The position numbers were made by a program, and so were the translations under genes. Below are positions 17,808-25,608 of a stretch of 43,391 bases of DNA, piece by piece. The notes below the pieces were generated by a model that did no database searches, had not been told where the DNA came from, and saw only the letters and a list, made by a program, of their open reading frames with translations. The stretch comes from an uncultured Eubacteriales bacterium (GTDB taxonomy: Bacteria; Bacillota; Clostridia; Oscillospirales; CAG-272): contig CAOKER010000016.1 of the NCBI GenBank assembly GCA_948467545.1, positions 1-43,391 of the forward strand, in the 5' to 3' direction. The stretch's first letter is position 1, and every line of letters starts with the position of its first letter.

Positions 17808-18374
17808 CTATTTCTTTGCAACCGGAACATAAAGATAACATAGTTTATTTTCAAATGTTTCCGGCAAATTCGGTTTATAATGCCCGTAATATTCAATAAT
17901 AGGAACGGTATCGTCACCCGTTTTATATCCAAAATGCGGTGCTATAATGTCATAAATCCATTCATACGGCGGAATTCCTCCCTGCCACATCTCTCTGCCA
18001 AGTGCCTCAGCGGTCTCGGAACAAATTTGTATACGCATAAACTGTGCAGACGGAATTTTTAAAATGTCAAAGCAGTCCTCCTGATTATCCGTCTCAACCA
18101 TCTCCCCGAAAAACACGCCGTTAGGACGTTCGGCCGAGAGATAATTCACACTTATACAGCAATCTCTTTCCGGCTTATATTTTCCGTTAATCTTTTCACC
18201 GTTCAAACGCCTGTAAGCAGCCATTATTTCTTCAACATCCGGTTCATCGGTATTATTCACGGCATATCCGATTTTACCGCACCAAATTGTGTTCTGCCAA
18301 TTTACCAACTCAATTTTTGCCCCGTTATAATCAAAAGTTTCAATAATATTTTCATGCGAATGCCTCAATGCCAT
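17808..18374 (-). CDS. GyrI-like/AraC effector-binding domain protein
   Basis: This 188-residue protein has the fold seen at the C-terminus of AraC/MerR regulators (transcription activator effector-binding, GyrI-like), without any DNA-binding domain. Typical features are an early IELVNWQNTIWCGKIGY strand pair and the C-terminal PPYEWIYDIIAPHFGY followed by PIIEYYGHYKP and LCYLYVPV. Stand-alone members bind small cationic molecules or hydrolyse them. AGGAGG is 8 nt before the ATG. It appears to be a single gene between the S9 terminator and the ABC exporter; it is also on the exporter strand, just downstream, so cotranscription is possible. The ligand is unknown. Confidence 0.75.
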   Translation of the reverse strand: MALRHSHENIIETFDYNGAKIELVNWQNTIWCGKIGYAVNNTDEPDVEEIMAAYRRLNGEKINGKYKPERDCCISVNYLSAERPNGVFFGEMVETDNQEDCFDILKIPSAQFMRIQICSETAEALGREMWQGGIPPYEWIYDIIAPHFGYKTGDDTVPIIEYYGHYKPNLPETFENKLCYLYVPVAKK

Positions 18375-18477
18375 TTTTAAAACCTCCTATAATACCTTAC
18401 ATTAAAATCTCCCGTCTGCACGCCGTCTCTCTGATTGGATGTCATAAAATACCGACCGTATTAACATTTTCATTCAG

Positions 18478-20268
18478 CTATATTCCGCTTCTAATGTCCC
18501 GGACATCATTTCCTTCAAACTGACTGTTATAAAGCGACGCATAAAAACCTCCTCTCCGCATCAGCTCATTATGGTTTCCCTGTTCTTCTATATGACCGTC
18601 TCGCATAACGAGTATAACATCCGCCTCCCGAATCGTAGACAGACGGTGAGCAACAATAAAGCTTGTTCTTCCGCGCATCATTTCTGCAAAAGCCGACTGT
18701 ATTTTTATCTCCGTACGCGTATCGATTGAACTGGTCGCCTCATCAAGGATAAGCATCGGCGGAAGCACAAGCATAACACGAGCAATACAAAGAAGCTGCT
18801 TCTGTCCCTGCGACAGCGCATCCCCGCCCTCGGAGATTACCGTATCATATCCATTCGGCAGACGCTTTATAAAACTGTGCGCGTGTGCAGCACGCGCGGC
18901 TGCCTCGACTTCATCCCGGCTTGCGCCCGGTCTGCCGTATGCAATATTCTCATATACCGTACCAGATTTGAGCCATGTCTCCTGCAGAACCATTCCGTAA
19001 GACGCACGGAGCGACGAACGTGTTACTTTTCGTATATCATATCCCGACACCGAAATACTTCCTCCATCAACATCATAAAAACGCATAAGCAGATTAATAA
19101 GAGTAGTCTTTCCGCACCCGGTAGGACCTACAATTGCTATGCGCTGTCCCGGTTTGACATCGAGATTCAATCCGTCTATAAGAGGACGGCTTTTAATATA
19201 CCGGAACGATACGTCTGAAAGGCAAACATGCCCGTCAGCAGAAAGTTTTTCCGCATCCCAAGGTTCCGCAATCTCCGAATCGGCATCTATAAGCGAAAAG
19301 ACGCGCTCCGCGCAGGCAAGTGAATTTTGAAGCTCGGTTACAACCCCTGAAATCTCGTTAAAAGGTTTCGCATACTGGCTTGCATAGCTGAGAAAAACCG
19401 AAAGCTGTCCTACGGTGATACCGCCCCCGACAGCAGACAACGCACCGCACAGCCCTACCCCGGCATATACAAGACTGTTAATAAATCTCGTAGACGGATT
19501 GGTAAGGCTCGAAAAAAATACCGCTTTGAGACTTGCATCCCTAAGCTTTTTATTTATACTGTCAAAGTCCGAAAGACTTCTTTTTTCATAACCGAACGAC
19601 TGAACAACTCGCTGTCCCTCAAGCATCTCATTTATATATGCGGTTTCTTCTCCTCGAAGTATTGTCTGTTTCTGAAAATGCCTGTAACTGCGTCCTGCTA
19701 TAAACGCCGCAGCAAAAAGGCTGAGAGGAGTCAGAACCACAACAACAAGAGTAATCGGTATATTTACACTCAACATAAATACGAGCGTGCCTATTATCGT
19801 TATAAATCCGGTAAAAAGCTGTGTAAAGCCCATAAGCAGTCCGTCGGAGAATACCTCTACATCAGCGGTTACACGGCTTACAATATCTCCGGTCGGATGA
19901 GCGTCAAGATATGACAAAGGGAGGGTATGAATCTTGCAAACAGCCGCATTCCTCAGATTTTTTGAAACAGAATACGTTATTCGGTTATTTATTAAGGACA
20001 GAAAGTACTGAGAAAGCAACGTAACTCCCGTCACAACTCCGATTGTAATAAGCTTTCGGACCACTCCGTCAAAATTCACATTATTTCTGTATATCATATA
20101 GTCAATCGCATCTCCGGTTAAAATCGGAACATACAGCTGAGACGCTACAGAGACAGCCGCACAGACGACGCTGGCTGCAACAAGAATACGATACGGCGCG
20201 ATATATTTCAGTACACGGCGGAGCGTTCGGATATTCTCTCCGCGGCTGTATTTTTTACTCTTTGCCAT
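18478..20268 (-). CDS. ABC exporter subunit (catalytic-site half of a heterodimer)
   Basis: This type I ABC exporter half has a six-helix membrane domain (residues about 20-320) and a C-terminal nucleotide-binding domain. Walker A is GPTGCGKTT (about 378), the signature is the unusual LSQGQKQ (about 484), and Walker B is LILDEATSSID with the catalytic Glu. The H-loop IVAHRLST has its His. I chose the ATG at 20268 (MAKSKK); the frame opens at a GTG at 20283, and the AGAGGTGA sequence overlapping that GTG fits the later ATG. The upstream gene is its partner (59 nt apart). The pattern matches heterodimeric drug or lipid exporters such as LmrCD and BmrCD; the substrate is unknown. Confidence 0.92.
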   Translation of the reverse strand: MAKSKKYSRGENIRTLRRVLKYIAPYRILVAASVVCAAVSVASQLYVPILTGDAIDYMIYRNNVNFDGVVRKLITIGVVTGVTLLSQYFLSLINNRITYSVSKNLRNAAVCKIHTLPLSYLDAHPTGDIVSRVTADVEVFSDGLLMGFTQLFTGFITIIGTLVFMLSVNIPITLVVVVLTPLSLFAAAFIAGRSYRHFQKQTILRGEETAYINEMLEGQRVVQSFGYEKRSLSDFDSINKKLRDASLKAVFFSSLTNPSTRFINSLVYAGVGLCGALSAVGGGITVGQLSVFLSYASQYAKPFNEISGVVTELQNSLACAERVFSLIDADSEIAEPWDAEKLSADGHVCLSDVSFRYIKSRPLIDGLNLDVKPGQRIAIVGPTGCGKTTLINLLMRFYDVDGGSISVSGYDIRKVTRSSLRASYGMVLQETWLKSGTVYENIAYGRPGASRDEVEAAARAAHAHSFIKRLPNGYDTVISEGGDALSQGQKQLLCIARVMLVLPPMLILDEATSSIDTRTEIKIQSAFAEMMRGRTSFIVAHRLSTIREADVILVMRDGHIEEQGNHNELMRRGGFYASLYNSQFEGNDVRDIRSGI

Positions 20269-20327
20269 ATTTATAATCATCACCTCTGAAAAACAAGTAA
20301 AGATCTGTAATACACTTTTCGGTATTT

Positions 20328-22187
20328 TTAGCCGTTTTCAATTCCAAACTGACTTTCATATATCTCACGGTAAACAAGACAGTCGGACAGAAGCTCGTCG
20401 TGTTTTCCGAACCCGGCAATTTTTCCGTCGTCCATCACAATTATCATATCGGCGTGTCTAAGACTCGACGCACGCTGAGAAACTATAAAAAGCGTCGTTC
20501 TGCCGTGAAGTACGGAAAGAGACTGACGAAGCGCTGCGTCGGTAGCAAAGTCCAACGCGCTTGAGCTGTCATCAAGAATCAAAATATCCGGTTGTGTGAC
20601 AAGCGCACGTGCTATAGTAAGCCTTTGTTTCTGCCCGCCTGATAAATTTCTCCCGTTCTGGCTCACGGGAGCGTCAAGTCCTCCCGGCTTACCTCGTACA
20701 AAATCAGCTGCCTTTGCTGTTTCCAATGCCTCCCACAGCTGTTCGTCGGACGCATTCTCCGCACCCAGCTTAAGATTGCTCCGAATTGTTCCGGAAAAAA
20801 GCTGTGCTCGCTGCATAACCATTCCTATGCGACTGCGAAGCTCTTCCCTTGAATACTCGGAAACAGGCTTTCCAAAGACAGAGACAATACCGGATGTCGC
20901 GTCGTAAAACCGAGGAATAAGATTTACAAGACTTGTTTTTCCGCTTCCCGTTCCCCCGATTACACCGACAGTATAACCGCGCGGAACAGAAAAATCAATA
21001 TCGGTAAGACTTTCCGCTCCCGCCATGGAATACCGCAGTCCAACATGACTGAATTGTACCGCGGTATCGGAGAATCCCGATGATTCGTGCGGCACATGTT
21101 TCTCGGAAGAAATACCTATTTCAGGGGAATCATTTGCTCTGCAAGAGTCGTCATTCGAAGCCGAAAAATCGGATACATCCGAAGATACACGGCCGGTGAA
21201 AGAAGCACTTGACGATAAACCGATATCAGACGGAAAATTCATCTCCGGATTAACATCAAGAACTGCCTGCACACGTCCGGCACAAGCAACGGCCTTTGTC
21301 ACCTGAATAATCAAATTTGCAAGCTTAACAAGCTCAATAAGAATCTGACTCATATAATTTATCAGAGCAATTACGTCTCCTGTCCAAAGAATTCCGGAAT
21401 TTATCTGTACAGCCCCTGTATTAAGAATCGCAATTACCGCAAGATTAACCACAAGATAGGTCATCGGATTCATCAGAGAAGAAATTCTTCCAACGCGAAG
21501 CTGCCCGGAAGCAAGTTTTAAATTTGCTTCCTCAAACCGCTCGGTTTCATCCTTTTCCCTGCCGAAAGCACGGACGACGCGAACGCCCTGAAGATTTTCG
21601 CGGATTATACCTAAAACCGCATCAAGCCGGCTCTGAACCCTTTTATACATCGGACCTGTTATCAGCATGATTCCAAAGACAATTAAAGCAAGAACCGGAA
21701 TAGATACGGCAAAAATTGCCGCTGAGCGAAAGTTTATTGTAAACGCCATAATCATTGCGCCCAAAACAACAAACGGGCTGCGGAGAAACAGACGCAGAAA
21801 AAGATTAATTCCGCTCTGCACCTGATTTATATCGCTTGTCATTCTTGTAATCAGAGTTTCTGTTCCAAGCCCGTCGATCTCTGAAAAACCAAGCGTTTGT
21901 ATATGTGCAAAAAGAGAATGACGCAGCTCCGATGCACAGCCTACCGCCGCTTTGGCGGCAAAATACTGAGCAATGATACTGCAAAGCAGTCCGATAACCG
22001 CAAGAAGCACAAGCATTCCGCACCTGCTGTAAATATACCGCTTATCTTCCGCCATAATACCGATATTGATAATATCAGCAACTACAAGCGGAACAAACAG
22101 ATCGAAAAGCGCTTCAATCATTTTAAAAAACGGAGCAAGCAAACTCTCTTTTCTATATTTTTTTAAATGCTTAAACAACCCCTTCAA
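20328..22187 (-). CDS. ABC exporter subunit (degenerate-site half of a heterodimer)
   Basis: This 619-residue partner has a six-helix N-terminal domain and a C-terminal nucleotide-binding domain. Walker A is GGTGSGKTS (about 409) and the signature LSGGQKQ is canonical. Walker B reads LILDDSSSALD, so Asp replaces the catalytic Glu, and the H-loop reads IVSQRASS, so Gln replaces His. These are the known marks of the non-hydrolysing site in heterodimeric exporters. A linker of about 50 residues rich in Ser and Asp lies between the two domains (about residues 325-375), longer than usual. The start is TTG at 22187, with GGGAG 8 nt upstream. It is the first gene of the pair. Confidence 0.92.
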   Translation of the reverse strand: MKGLFKHLKKYRKESLLAPFFKMIEALFDLFVPLVVADIINIGIMAEDKRYIYSRCGMLVLLAVIGLLCSIIAQYFAAKAAVGCASELRHSLFAHIQTLGFSEIDGLGTETLITRMTSDINQVQSGINLFLRLFLRSPFVVLGAMIMAFTINFRSAAIFAVSIPVLALIVFGIMLITGPMYKRVQSRLDAVLGIIRENLQGVRVVRAFGREKDETERFEEANLKLASGQLRVGRISSLMNPMTYLVVNLAVIAILNTGAVQINSGILWTGDVIALINYMSQILIELVKLANLIIQVTKAVACAGRVQAVLDVNPEMNFPSDIGLSSSASFTGRVSSDVSDFSASNDDSCRANDSPEIGISSEKHVPHESSGFSDTAVQFSHVGLRYSMAGAESLTDIDFSVPRGYTVGVIGGTGSGKTSLVNLIPRFYDATSGIVSVFGKPVSEYSREELRSRIGMVMQRAQLFSGTIRSNLKLGAENASDEQLWEALETAKAADFVRGKPGGLDAPVSQNGRNLSGGQKQRLTIARALVTQPDILILDDSSSALDFATDAALRQSLSVLHGRTTLFIVSQRASSLRHADMIIVMDDGKIAGFGKHDELLSDCLVYREIYESQFGIENG

Positions 22188-22235
22188 AATGAATACTCCC
22201 TATAAAAATTATTCTATACACAGCAAACATCATAT

Positions 22236-22252
22236 GTATATACCGTATATAC
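22236..22252. promoter_or_regulatory. Palindromic candidate operator before the ABC exporter pair
   Basis: GTATATA-CCG-TATATAC is a perfect 7+3+7 inverted repeat about 50-65 nt upstream of the TTG start of the exporter. Palindromes of this kind bind dimeric repressors (GntR, PadR or TetR types). No regulator gene lies next to it, so the binding protein is unknown. Confidence 0.45.
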
Positions 22253-22350
22253 TTATTATTATGCAGCTTTTTCAATCAAAAAATCAATCAGCTACATATA
22301 AAAAACAGTAAGTTTGTAATATACAGCCGCTCAAACAATATCGCAAGACA

Positions 22351-22383
22351 ATATAAAAAGGGTCTGCATATATGCTGCAGACC
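22351..22383 (-). terminator. Terminator after the Cys-rich membrane protein gene
   Basis: On the minus strand GGTCTGCA (22383-22376), a 7-nt loop and TGCAGACC (22368-22361) form a perfect 8-bp stem followed by CTTTTTATATT. It ends the transcript of the gene whose stop lies at 22463. Confidence 0.85.
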
Positions 22384-22462
22384 GGTATTAACTTATCACA
22401 GACCGTACATTAACTTCATTTATAATGAAATAAACACAGCATTCAGACAAAAACTTCTGCAG

Positions 22463-23059
22463 CTATTTGTTTCTTTCAAAATCGTCACATACAAATGCGT
22501 CAAAAGCCCCTTCTCCGTATATTTTACAATTGTACTTTATTTTTGAACCGTCAGATACAGATATGCAGCTGACACAATCCTTACAAGAACAGCGGTCACC
22601 GCTTTCTTTCAGCGCACACCTTTTATAATCATCCTTAAGATTAAAATATTCGCTTGCAATTTTGTCGGGTATCGCATTAAAATTCCTTCTCCATCTTCTG
22701 CGCTGCCTTTTTCGCAGCAAAATCAAAACTGCACCGATAACCGCCGAAAAACCGACCGAGACCGGAATAACGGCAATGCCTATACTCAGTGTCTCCGAAA
22801 TAAGCGTGCCGTAATACGACTGCCATTCCGAAGAAATGTTTTGGTCCCCGTTCCCTTCCGAATAATATCGGTCAGAATCGGGCTGCTGAATTTTACTGTT
22901 AGCGGCAGCAAAAGTAAACCAGACGGAAACTACCAATGCAGATACAATTAAAATTACCGTTACAAGCACAGGCACGGCAAATCCTTTCGGATTACGAAGC
23001 AAAACCGGATATTCTTCTTCGATTTTCCGCATACGAGAACTTATCTGCTTTCTGTTCAT
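22463..23059 (-). CDS. Two-helix membrane protein with a cytoplasmic cysteine cluster
   Basis: The 198-residue product has two hydrophobic segments (about residues 28-52 and 88-115). The second is followed by the basic stretch LLRKRQRRRWRRNF, which fixes the C-terminal part inside. The C-terminal domain has CALKESGDRCSCKDCVSC and further cysteines near the end (NCKIYGEG, VCDDFE), enough for a metal or disulfide site. The region between the helices would be extracellular. GAGGGG lies 11 nt upstream of the ATG. I recognise no family. It is a single gene with its own terminator. Confidence 0.72.
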   Translation of the reverse strand: MNRKQISSRMRKIEEEYPVLLRNPKGFAVPVLVTVILIVSALVVSVWFTFAAANSKIQQPDSDRYYSEGNGDQNISSEWQSYYGTLISETLSIGIAVIPVSVGFSAVIGAVLILLRKRQRRRWRRNFNAIPDKIASEYFNLKDDYKRCALKESGDRCSCKDCVSCISVSDGSKIKYNCKIYGEGAFDAFVCDDFERNK

Positions 23060-23120
23060 AGAAAATCATTCCCCTCAAAAAAGCTGACAAAAGTATCAAT
23101 ATACAAATTAAACTCTTCTT

Positions 23121-23253
23121 TTCAATAAGGCGCGCAGCGCCGTCATAAGGCGATTCGGCGGAGGACTGCACCGCTGCTGAAAAAGCCGATGGAAACCGCC
23201 GTCTCAGAGGCGGACACAGCTTGCTTTCATTTATAACTTGCTTTCATTTATAA
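23121..23253 (+). repeat. Dispersed repeat family 1, copy A
   Basis: It begins TTCAATAAGG and shares with copies B-E the order: GC-rich hairpin, a GCGGA...TGCACCGC core, GCTGAAAAAG, and the tail GGACACAGCTTGCTTTCATT. The tail is duplicated exactly in tandem: a 17-nt unit at 23220-23236 recurs at 23237-23253. It lies in the gap between the YgjV-like gene and the Cys-rich membrane protein gene. I can see no frame of its own. Confidence 0.6.
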
Positions 23254-23330
23254 TTTGATATTACCACACTTTCGCCCTTTTTGCAATAGCTGTAAAAAAA
23301 TCCATCTCTGCGGATTTGTAAAAAGAATAA

Positions 23331-23441
23331 TTCAATAAGATACAAAGCACCGTCATTTAGCGTCAGCGCATTGCACCGCCATTGGAAAAACAATAAAGCT
23401 CGCCGCCCTATAGACAGGACACGGCTTGCTTTTAATTATAA
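23331..23441 (+). repeat. Dispersed repeat family 1, copy B
   Basis: It opens TTCAATAAGATACAAAGC, shares the ATTGCACCGCC core, and ends GGACACGGCTTGCTTTTAAT. It sits head-to-tail with copy A, about 80 nt apart, and ends 21 nt from the stop codon of the minus-strand gene at 23463. It is the most diverged of the clear copies in the middle section. Confidence 0.6.
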
Positions 23442-23462
23442 TGTTACAAACCGTAAATCTAT

Positions 23463-23975
23463 TTATTTTTCAAACCCGTTCATTCCATATCTTGCAAATG
23501 AGACCAAAATAGAAATAATATTAAATGTCTCGCAAAGTGTGCCTCCGATTGAACCTACAATTATATTGTTGATCAGCCAAACCGGAGAAACATAGCATAC
23601 TAAAGAGATACGTATAAGCTTTCCATTATCCTTCCACATAAAGAATGTGCTGACAAGCTGGGCGATAAGCAGAAAAAATGACATCAAACCGCCGTATGTA
23701 AAAAATGTCACTACTATAAAGTATAGTTCAAGAATAACAATAACCAAATAATTATTCTTGAGTTTAGGAATAGAGAAAGCCGTACTACGAAGCATTCCCC
23801 CGATATTGAACATTGCTCCGATCGGAGAGCCAAGCATAAAGTAGCTGACCGCAAAACCAACACTTGCAACAATCTGCATAGCAAAAAGATATCTGTTTCT
23901 TTTCATCTGAAACGAAAGAACCATTACTACCATTGAAATAATACTGATAATCTGAGCGGTTATCGTTAATCCCAT
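23463..23975 (-). CDS. YgjV-family inner membrane protein
   Basis: This 170-residue, very hydrophobic protein has five or six membrane segments. It has the family's start pattern with an early helix followed by SFQMKRNRYLFAMQIVASVGF. The family is widespread, has no proven function and shows no catalytic residues. It is followed on its strand by repeat copies B and A rather than by a clear terminator. Confidence 0.75.
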   Translation of the reverse strand: MGLTITAQIISIISMVVMVLSFQMKRNRYLFAMQIVASVGFAVSYFMLGSPIGAMFNIGGMLRSTAFSIPKLKNNYLVIVILELYFIVVTFFTYGGLMSFFLLIAQLVSTFFMWKDNGKLIRISLVCYVSPVWLINNIIVGSIGGTLCETFNIISILVSFARYGMNGFEK

Positions 23976-24044
23976 ATAATTTATTCTCCAGTTAAAGCTT
24001 TTTTAAATACTCTACTTTCCTTAAACACTTTTCATAAGTACCGA

Positions 24045-24192
24045 AAAGACCGTTACATATCATTTAGACAGCAGATTGATCAGCTGCATGAAAAAACAAA
24101 TCGAAAAAATTCTATCATTGAAACGGCCTCAATAAAGTGCCGAATGTCTTTAGGACAATCACTCAACGGAAAGAGACAGCTTCTGTTGTTCA
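24045..24192 (+). repeat. Possible diverged repeat family 1, copy F
   Basis: The stretch contains GCAGATTGATCAGCTGCATG followed by a run of A, and later GGAAAGAGACAGCTTCTGTT. These resemble the core and tail of the clearer copies, in the same order and orientation. Spacing and flanks differ, so this may be an old or partial copy. The interval between the Crp gene and the YgjV gene otherwise holds only the Crp terminator. Confidence 0.35.
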
Positions 24193-24193
24193 T

Positions 24194-24223
24194 ACCAAAA
24201 CAGCCGCTGCAAAACACAGCGGC
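24194..24223 (-). terminator. Terminator after the Crp/Fnr-type gene
   Basis: On the minus strand GCCGCTG (24223-24217), a 7-nt loop and CAGCGGC (24209-24203) form a perfect 7-bp stem followed by TGTTTTGG. It lies 60 nt beyond the stop at 24283. Confidence 0.75.
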
Positions 24224-24282
24224 GTATATTATACAACATAAAAAACAAAAATTCAACCGAATCGTTCAATTTAATATAAAAA

Positions 24283-24960
24283 TCAATATGCAAGCTTGCG
24301 CAGCTTTTGCTTATCAATAATCTTGACACCCTCTTTTATGCGTTCGGCAATTCCATCCGCTGCAAAATATTTAAGCACCCGCGAAACGACCTCCCGTGCA
24401 GATCCGATATATTTTGCAATCTGCTCATTGGTAAGCCTTATTGTATCGGAACCTGTCTGAGCCGACTCATCACAGAGAAAAATCGCCAGTCTGCGGTCCA
24501 TGCTCATAAAAAGTATCTGCTGCATAACCCACATAACGTTGGAAAAACGCTCTACTGCAAGCTCAAGGGCAAAAATCTTTACATCCTGATACTGCTCCGA
24601 AAGTTCGGCAAATTTATTTCCGTTCAACACATAGCAATCACTGTCCTCCTCTGCATTCACAAAAACATCAAATGTAATTGTCTGTATGACACACGACGCG
24701 GAAAGCAGACACATATCTCCGGGAAATAATCGGTAAAGAGTTATTTCTCTTCCTTCATCCGACATGATATATACGCGTATGCAGCCGCTTTTCACAATCA
24801 CAGCCCCGGTACACTCTCCGTCTCCGCTGTGAATAGCATCTCCTTTTCCGTAATGAACATAAGCAGTATAATCACATATCGTATTTTTGGCTTCATCATC
24901 AAGTTTATTCCAAAACGGAAATATCTCCTTGTATATAAAACCGCAGTTTTCAACCGCCAT
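24283..24960 (-). CDS. Crp/Fnr-family transcriptional regulator
   Basis: This 225-residue protein has an N-terminal cyclic-nucleotide-type sensor domain (GAVIVKSGCIRVYIMSDEGR and ITLYRLFPGDMCLLSASC). A long dimer helix and a C-terminal winged helix follow (LTNEQIAKYIGSAREVVSRV), the Crp recognition helix signature. The cysteine spacing of Fnr-type 4Fe-4S ligands at the N-terminus is not present; the two Cys near residue 85-90 could be redox-active. It is flanked by its own terminator; the promoter is not obvious. Target genes are unknown. Confidence 0.92.
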   Translation of the reverse strand: MAVENCGFIYKEIFPFWNKLDDEAKNTICDYTAYVHYGKGDAIHSGDGECTGAVIVKSGCIRVYIMSDEGREITLYRLFPGDMCLLSASCVIQTITFDVFVNAEEDSDCYVLNGNKFAELSEQYQDVKIFALELAVERFSNVMWVMQQILFMSMDRRLAIFLCDESAQTGSDTIRLTNEQIAKYIGSAREVVSRVLKYFAADGIAERIKEGVKIIDKQKLRKLAY

Positions 24961-25026
24961 TCTTCCTGTCCCCCTTCAATCTGAATATCTTGTGATGTAA
25001 AATAAGCTCAGCGGCCGCACATCAGC

Positions 25027-25572
25027 TTAACCGGCCGTCACCTCAGTATAATCATGCTTTACAGCCTCTAAAAAGGTTACGAAAACATCGCTTGTCTTTA
25101 ATCTGAGACTTGATGTATTAATACATGGATGACATCCAAAATACTCTTCGTTCAATACTTCCTTGTCAATAAGCAATTTTACTTTTCCGTCCGTATCATT
25201 CATGAGACCGAGCACACTTGCAGATCCGGGCGTATTATCAAGATATTTTTCCATATATTCATGCGGAGCAAAAGACAATCGAGCACTTCCAATCTGAGAT
25301 GAAATACTTTTAGTGTCAAATCTCTTGTCCCCGCGAATTAGCAGCAAATAAAATTTTGTTTTCTGCGAATTGCATAGAAAAAGATTTTTGCAGATTACCG
25401 CCGGTGAAAGAGCATCATCAATTTCTCGGCATGCTTCCATAGTCTCGGCAGCATTATGGTCAATTCGATCGTATCCGATCTCAAGTGAATCAAGCAAATC
25501 GTATACGCGAATTTCTTTTTTCAGACGTCCCTCGGTATTCTTCGGCCGTCCGCTTTCAATTTTATATTTCAT
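25027..25572 (-). CDS. Prolyl-tRNA deacylase (ProX/YbaK-type) domain protein
   Basis: This single-domain protein has about 181 residues. It has VYDLLDSLEIGYDRIDH at the start, and the family's central segment AVICKNLFLCNSQKTKFYLL with the conserved Lys. SARLSFAPHEYMEKYL and PGSASVLGLMND follow, as in PrdX/ProX deacylases. These enzymes hydrolyse mis-charged Ala-tRNA(Pro) in trans and so correct prolyl-tRNA synthetase errors. The frame opens at a TTG (25587); the ATG at 25572 or a GTG between them is more likely. The stop of CapA lies about 20-40 nt before it, so it is probably cotranscribed with CapA. Confidence 0.85.
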   Translation of the reverse strand: MKYKIESGRPKNTEGRLKKEIRVYDLLDSLEIGYDRIDHNAAETMEACREIDDALSPAVICKNLFLCNSQKTKFYLLLIRGDKRFDTKSISSQIGSARLSFAPHEYMEKYLDNTPGSASVLGLMNDTDGKVKLLIDKEVLNEEYFGCHPCINTSSLRLKTSDVFVTFLEAVKHDYTEVTAG

Positions 25573-25608
25573 TTTCACGAATGTCAAGCCTTCTCAAAAT
25601 AATTAAAA

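Noticed and set aside
23121..23441. Insertion sequence remnants
   Set aside because: No transposase fragment, no terminal inverted repeats and no target-site duplication could be seen around the repeats.
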